Part shown: piece after piece, positions 59,744 through 64,000 of the stretch
Layout of the letters: every line of letters begins with the position of its first letter
Position numbering within the stretch: the first letter of the stretch is position 1
Assembly (NCBI RefSeq): GCF_016801985.1
Contig: NZ_JAEVLS010000002.1
Span: 868,001 to 932,000 of the forward strand
Direction of reading: 5' to 3'
DNA length: 64,000 nucleotides
Origin: Steroidobacter gossypii
Lineage (GTDB): Bacteria > Pseudomonadota > Gammaproteobacteria > Steroidobacterales > Steroidobacteraceae
Notes under the pieces: model-generated
Seen by the model: only the letters and a program-made list of their open reading frames with translations
Told to the model about the DNA's origin: nothing
Database searches by the model: none
Translations under genes and position numbers: made by a program

Positions 59744-62700
59744 ATGATGCGAAAGATGCCAACAGGGAAACTCGGTCACATCGCCCGCACGGCGGGGCAG
59801 GCGCTGCTCGTGCTGTGCGCGTTCAGCGGCGTGGCCTCCGCCGGTTTGTTCGGCAGCGACGAGCCGAAATACGTGACGGCGCCGCCGGCGCCGAAAAGCC
59901 AGACCGACGACATGGTGCGAGCCAAGACCGAAGGCTGCCAGACCTGTCACACACAAACTGATTCCAACACCATGCACTTGAACCCGGCGGTGAAGCTGGG
60001 TTGCACCGACTGTCACGGCGGCGATGCGAGCGTGCGCCTGGCGCCTGGCGTCACGCGTGGGACCGACGCTTATATGAAGCAGCAAGAGCTCGCTCACGTG
60101 CTGCCGCGGTTCCCCAAGGAATGGAACTATCCGTCCAGCGCCAATCCCGAGCGCAGCTACACGTTGCTCAACCGGGAAAGCCCCGAATTCATTCGCTTCA
60201 TCAATCCCTCCGACTACCGCATCGTGCGCGAGTCGTGCGGCGCCTGTCACATGGAGATCATCGAAGCGACCTCGCGCAGCATGCATACCACGGGCGCGAT
60301 GCTGTGGGGTGGCGCGGCATATAACAACGGCATCCTGGATTTCAAACAGTACATCCTCGGCGAATCGTACGATCGCGACGGCAAAGGCGTGCTGCTCAAA
60401 GGGCCCAAAATCCCCGATCACCTGATCGATCAGGCCGCCATCGCTGGCATCCTGCCGCAGCTGTATCCGCTGCCGTCGTGGGAGACGATCTATCCCGGCG
60501 ACATCTTCCGCGTGTTCGAACGCGGCGGACGAAACATCGGCAACTTGTTTGCAGAGACGGGCCTGCCGAATGCGCTCGGCCAGCTGCAACGTATCGAGGA
60601 GCCGGGGCGGCCGGATTTCCGTCAGTCGAATCGTGGACCGGGCACCGGCGCTCGCATCGCCGTGCCGGTCATCAACATCACCAAGACGCGCTTGAACGAC
60701 CCGCTGCCGTGGTTCATCGGCACCAACGATCAGCCCGGCGACTATCGCCATTCGGGCTGCGCGTCGTGTCACGTGGTGTATGCGAACGATCGCGACAAGC
60801 GTCACTCGAGCATTTACGCCAAGTTCGGCCATGAAGGCCTGACGCGCACCGTCGATCCCACCATCAGCAAAACCGAGCCGGGGCACCCGTTGACTCACAC
60901 GCTGACGCGCTCCGTGCCGAGCAGCCAGTGCATGGTCTGCCACATGCACCAGCCGAACATGTTCATGAACAGCTTCCTCGGCTACACCATGTGGGACTAT
61001 GAGTCCGACGCGCCGTTCATGTGGCCCGAGAAGCAGCAGTACCCGGACAGCGAAACGATTCGCAAGGTGCTGGATCGCAATCCGGAGGGCGCGGCCACGC
61101 GCGGCAAATGGGCGGATGTGGAGTTCCTGAAGCAGGTGTCCGAGTTGAATCCGCAGCTCAAGGATACGCAGTTCGCGGACTATCACGGTCACGGCTGGAA
61201 CTTCCGTGCGGTGTTCAAGCGCGATCGTAAGGGCAATCTGCTCGACGCCAACAATCGCATCGTGAGCGATGACGATCCGCAGAAGTTCAAGAAGGCGGTG
61301 CACATGTCGTCCATCCACGTGGATGTCGGCATGCAGTGCGTAGACTGCCACTTCGCGCAAGATAATCACGGCAATGGCTACATCTACGGTGAAGTCGCCG
61401 CTGCGGTGGAGATCGACTGTAAGGACTGCCACGGCACCGCGTTGCAACTGCCGAATCTCTACACGTCGGGCCCGGCCGCATTGGGCGGCGGCGTCGACAT
61501 GACCACGCTGCGTACGCCGGACGGTCGGCGTCGCTTCGAATGGGTGGGCGATACGTTGTATCAGCGCTCGATGATGGAGCCCGGTGTCGAGTGGCGCATG
61601 AGCCTGGTCAAGCGCACCGTCGATCCGAAAAGCGCCGAGTACAACCCGAAGGCGGCGCGCGCCAAGCTGATGAGCAAGAACACCACGACGCAGGTCTGGG
61701 GCAAGGGTGTGGGAGCCAACGAGCTCGCCCACGCCGACGAGAACGTCGAGTGTTACATGTGCCATACCTCGTGGACCACGAGCTGCGGCGGCTGTCACTT
61801 GCCGATCGAGGCGAACGCCAAGACCACGCGCAATCACTACGAGGGCGGCGAAACCCGCAACTTCGCCACCTACAATCCGCAGGTGGCGCGCGATGAGATG
61901 TTCCTGCTGGGCCGTCGCGAGCCGGCCGCTGGCGGCAAGATCGCTCCCGTGCGATCGAGCTCGGCGCTGGTGCTGTCGTCGACCAATGCCAACCGCGAAA
62001 AGATCTATATCCAGCAGCCGCCCATCGCGGCGAGCGGCTACAGCTCACAGGCGTTCAATCCTCACTATCCGCACACCGAGCGCAAGACCGAGACCAAGAC
62101 CTGCAGCGACTGTCACTTGTCGAAGGAAAACGACAACAACGCCATCATGGCGCAGTTGCTGGCGCAGGGAACCAACTTCATCAACTTCGTCGGCTACAAC
62201 GCATACGTCGGCGGCGCCGGTCAGATCAGCGCCGTAACTGTGACCGAGTGGGATGAGCCGCAGGCCGTCATCGGCAGCTATCTGCACCGATACGCCTATC
62301 CCGACTGGTTCAACAAGCACAACGACAAAGGCCGCGAGCTGCAGAATGGTTACAGCCACAACGCAGGTGAGGTGCGCTGTCTGCAACTGCGCGGCGAGTA
62401 TCTGTATGTGGCCGAAGGCCGCGGTGGCCTGCAGGTGTACGACGTTGCGAGCCAGGGCAACAAGGGCGTGTCGCAACGCCTGATCACGGCGCCCTTCAGT
62501 CCGCTGGGTCACGATACCCAGGTCAATACCAAAGATGCGACCTGCGTGGCGCTGCCGACCAACCAGCCGATTCATCCGCCGCGGAATCAGGGCGAGAAGA
62601 TGCGCGTGGCGAATATGGAGCAGCCATTTCATCCGCTCTACAACTACGCGTATGTCACCGACTCGAAGGAAGGATTGATCCTGGTCGACGTCAACACCAT

Positions 62701-63517
62701 GGCCGACGGCGAGCCGCGCAATAACTTCCTCAAGCGTGCGGTGACGTGGAATCCGGGCGGCGTACTCAATGGCGCGCGGCACATTACGGTCGGCGGCTAC
62801 TATCTGTACATCACCACCGACAAGGGGCTGGCGATCGTCAGTGTCGATGATCCGCTGAAGCCGATGATGGTTGCGGAAGTGCCGCTCCAGAACGCGCACT
62901 CGTCGGCGTTGCAGTTCCGCTATCTGTTCGTGACCGATGCGGAAGGCCTGAAGACCATCGACGTGACCGACCCCAGAGCGCCGCGACTGGTGCCGAACAA
63001 CACCATCCGCATGAAGAACGCGCAGCGTGTGTTCGTGGCGCGAACCTACGCGTACGTGGCGGCGGGCAGCGATGGCGTCGTGATCGTGGACGTCGAACGT
63101 CCGGAGCGAATGTTCGAATATCAGCGCTTCAGCGCGGGCGGCAAGATCACCGATGCACGCGACGTGATCGTCGCGACCACCAACGCTTCTCTGTTCATGT
63201 ATGTCGCCGATGGCGAGAACGGACTGAAGGTCGTGCAGCTCACCTCGCCGGCTTCGCAGCCCAAGTTCTACGGCTTCAGTCCCGAGCCCAAGCCGGAGCT
63301 GATCGCGATGTATGAAACGAGCAAGCCCGCGCTGAGCCTGTCCAAGGGGCTGGAGCGCGACCGCGGCGTCGACGAGACGGGCGGGCAGATCGCGGTGTTC
63401 GGCCGGCGCGGCTCGCGTCCGTTGAGTCTCGAAGAGATGCGCAAGCTGTTCCTGAACGACAATGGGCAGCCCTGGTACGTCAGCGATCAGGTGGAACAGC
63501 AGATGTCTCGGCAGTAA
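59744..63517 (+). CDS. Decaheme cytochrome c fused to an LVIVD-type beta-propeller
   Basis: The 1257-residue secreted protein has a signal peptide ending GVASAG, then ten CXXCH motifs (CQTCH, CTDCH, CGACH, CASCH, CMVCH, CVDCH, CKDCH, CYMCH, CGGCH, CSDCH) spread over residues about 65-790. From about residue 875 a propeller of LVIVD-like repeats follows (YLYVAEGRGGLQVYDVAS, YAYVTDSKEGLILVDVN, YLYITTDKGLAIVSVDDP, YLFVTDAEGLKTIDVTDP, YAYVAAGSDGVVIVDVER). Such propellers bind surfaces or partners. ATG at 59744 or 59747 are both possible. A role at the cell surface is inferred. Confidence 0.85.
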   Translation: MMRKMPTGKLGHIARTAGQALLVLCAFSGVASAGLFGSDEPKYVTAPPAPKSQTDDMVRAKTEGCQTCHTQTDSNTMHLNPAVKLGCTDCHGGDASVRLAPGVTRGTDAYMKQQELAHVLPRFPKEWNYPSSANPERSYTLLNRESPEFIRFINPSDYRIVRESCGACHMEIIEATSRSMHTTGAMLWGGAAYNNGILDFKQYILGESYDRDGKGVLLKGPKIPDHLIDQAAIAGILPQLYPLPSWETIYPGDIFRVFERGGRNIGNLFAETGLPNALGQLQRIEEPGRPDFRQSNRGPGTGARIAVPVINITKTRLNDPLPWFIGTNDQPGDYRHSGCASCHVVYANDRDKRHSSIYAKFGHEGLTRTVDPTISKTEPGHPLTHTLTRSVPSSQCMVCHMHQPNMFMNSFLGYTMWDYESDAPFMWPEKQQYPDSETIRKVLDRNPEGAATRGKWADVEFLKQVSELNPQLKDTQFADYHGHGWNFRAVFKRDRKGNLLDANNRIVSDDDPQKFKKAVHMSSIHVDVGMQCVDCHFAQDNHGNGYIYGEVAAAVEIDCKDCHGTALQLPNLYTSGPAALGGGVDMTTLRTPDGRRRFEWVGDTLYQRSMMEPGVEWRMSLVKRTVDPKSAEYNPKAARAKLMSKNTTTQVWGKGVGANELAHADENVECYMCHTSWTTSCGGCHLPIEANAKTTRNHYEGGETRNFATYNPQVARDEMFLLGRREPAAGGKIAPVRSSSALVLSSTNANREKIYIQQPPIAASGYSSQAFNPHYPHTERKTETKTCSDCHLSKENDNNAIMAQLLAQGTNFINFVGYNAYVGGAGQISAVTVTEWDEPQAVIGSYLHRYAYPDWFNKHNDKGRELQNGYSHNAGEVRCLQLRGEYLYVAEGRGGLQVYDVASQGNKGVSQRLITAPFSPLGHDTQVNTKDATCVALPTNQPIHPPRNQGEKMRVANMEQPFHPLYNYAYVTDSKEGLILVDVNTMADGEPRNNFLKRAVTWNPGGVLNGARHITVGGYYLYITTDKGLAIVSVDDPLKPMMVAEVPLQNAHSSALQFRYLFVTDAEGLKTIDVTDPRAPRLVPNNTIRMKNAQRVFVARTYAYVAAGSDGVVIVDVERPERMFEYQRFSAGGKITDARDVIVATTNASLFMYVADGENGLKVVQLTSPASQPKFYGFSPEPKPELIAMYETSKPALSLSKGLERDRGVDETGGQIAVFGRRGSRPLSLEEMRKLFLNDNGQPWYVSDQVEQQMSRQ
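63325..63351. repeat. Possible dispersed repeat embedded in the decaheme gene
   Basis: The bases around CTGAGCCTGTCCAAGGGG encode SLSKG near the decaheme C-terminus. This resembles the CTGAGCCTGTCGAAGGG element dispersed in many proteobacterial genomes. Only this copy is seen here, so the call is tentative. Confidence 0.4.
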
Positions 63518-63535
63518 CGGGTCTCGGAGAACTCT

Positions 63536-64000
63536 ATGGGACGGAGGCGAGGCGCCTTCTCGAAAACAAGAGCGCTGTGGCTGATGGTGGCCTTGGGAGC
63601 GAGCGTACCGGCGCTCGCGCTCGAGCCGGGTATTGCCGATTACAAACACATGGGAGTGGCGAGCTGCGCCACCAGCGTCTGCCACGGCAAGCTTGCTCCG
63701 CAGTCAGATAAAGACGTGGCGTTGAACGAGTATCGGATCTGGCAGCAGGAAGACCGGCACGCGCAGGCCTATCGCACTCTCGAACTGCCGGAGTCCAGGC
63801 GCATTGCCGCCAATCTGGGCTTGCCGAATGCGACGGCGGCGAAGATCTGCCTGGATTGCCATGCGGACAATGTGCCCTCGGACAAGCGCGGCCCGAAGTT
63901 TCAGATCAGCGACGGCGTGGGCTGCGAGGCCTGCCATGGCGGCTCGGAAAAATGGCTGGAGAGTCACGCAGCGGAGAACGCGACCCACAAAGACAACCTG
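63536..64000 (+). CDS. Multiheme cytochrome c (c554-like), truncated by the window edge
   Basis: The ATG at 63536 has GGAGA upstream; 155 codons are present and the frame runs off the window. A signal peptide (ALWLMVALGASVPALALEPG) is followed by a CX4CH haem motif (CATSVCH) and two CXXCH motifs (CLDCH, CEACH). This pattern resembles cytochrome c554 family proteins, which is an homology-based impression. It continues the same operon 18 bp after the decaheme gene. Confidence 0.78.
   Translation, partial: MGRRRGAFSKTRALWLMVALGASVPALALEPGIADYKHMGVASCATSVCHGKLAPQSDKDVALNEYRIWQQEDRHAQAYRTLELPESRRIAANLGLPNATAAKICLDCHADNVPSDKRGPKFQISDGVGCEACHGGSEKWLESHAAENATHKDNL

Overview
The window is about 62-65% GC and reads as a gammaproteobacterial chromosome. 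The gene orders rimP-nusA-infB-rbfA-truB-rpsO-pnp, smc-zipA-ligA, gyrA-serC-pheA-aroA-cmk-rpsA-ihfB-lapA-lapB, and the presence of gluQRS, zipA, ubiG and rmuC, are typical of Gammaproteobacteria. A DksA with a long basic Lys/Ala/Pro-rich N-terminus and a partly lost zinc finger, and a class II type AroA, point towards the Xanthomonadales/Steroidobacterales/Nevskiales side. This placement is an inference from gene content, not a phylogeny.

Layout. 1-9078: translation and RNA processing operon (rimP 3' part, nusA, infB, rbfA, truB, rpsO, pnp). 9112-11747: a minus-strand block (dksA, gluQRS, phaR) closed by a perfect bidirectional hairpin. 12032-18541: smc-zipA-ligA. 18628-20351: minus-strand yciB-bolA-ppiC lipoprotein. 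20418-26942: yciO, trpS and the condensin accessory genes scpA-scpB followed by an RluB-like gene. 26993-32896: mostly minus-strand housekeeping genes (VOC protein, yciK, squalene/phytoene-synthase-like, rmuC, ubiG, amidohydrolase). 32976-45294: gyrA, serC, a phosphoglycerate dehydrogenase, pheA, aroA, cmk, rpsA, ihfB, lapA, lapB. 45443-48219: comEA-like, galU, aminotransferase. 48169-50154: a secreted subtilase on the minus strand. 50514-64000: a co-directional accessory cluster of seven tightly packed genes that runs off the window.

The most unusual part is the last cluster. It encodes a cytosolic flavin reductase fused to two cyclic-nucleotide-binding domains and a four-cluster ferredoxin domain, a b-type-cytochrome-like membrane protein, an FHA-TM-decaheme protein, a tandem GlcG/HbpS-type lipoprotein, an outer-membrane beta-barrel, a decaheme protein fused to an LVIVD beta-propeller, and a further multiheme cytochrome. 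Read together, this looks like a regulated transmembrane electron conduit from NAD(P)H to the cell surface. That reading is inference; domains, haem motifs and gene overlaps are seen directly.

Other notable points: two housekeeping-looking enzymes have lost catalytic residues (the RluB-like protein lacks the catalytic Asp; the MtaD-like amidohydrolase lacks the metal Asp and the HAPYT histidine). ScpA, ScpB and RbfA carry very long acidic repetitive tails. A palindromic hairpin repeat occurs once at 26957 and four times in tandem upstream of rpsA. Several spacers hold short tandem repeats of 7, 14 or 28 bp.
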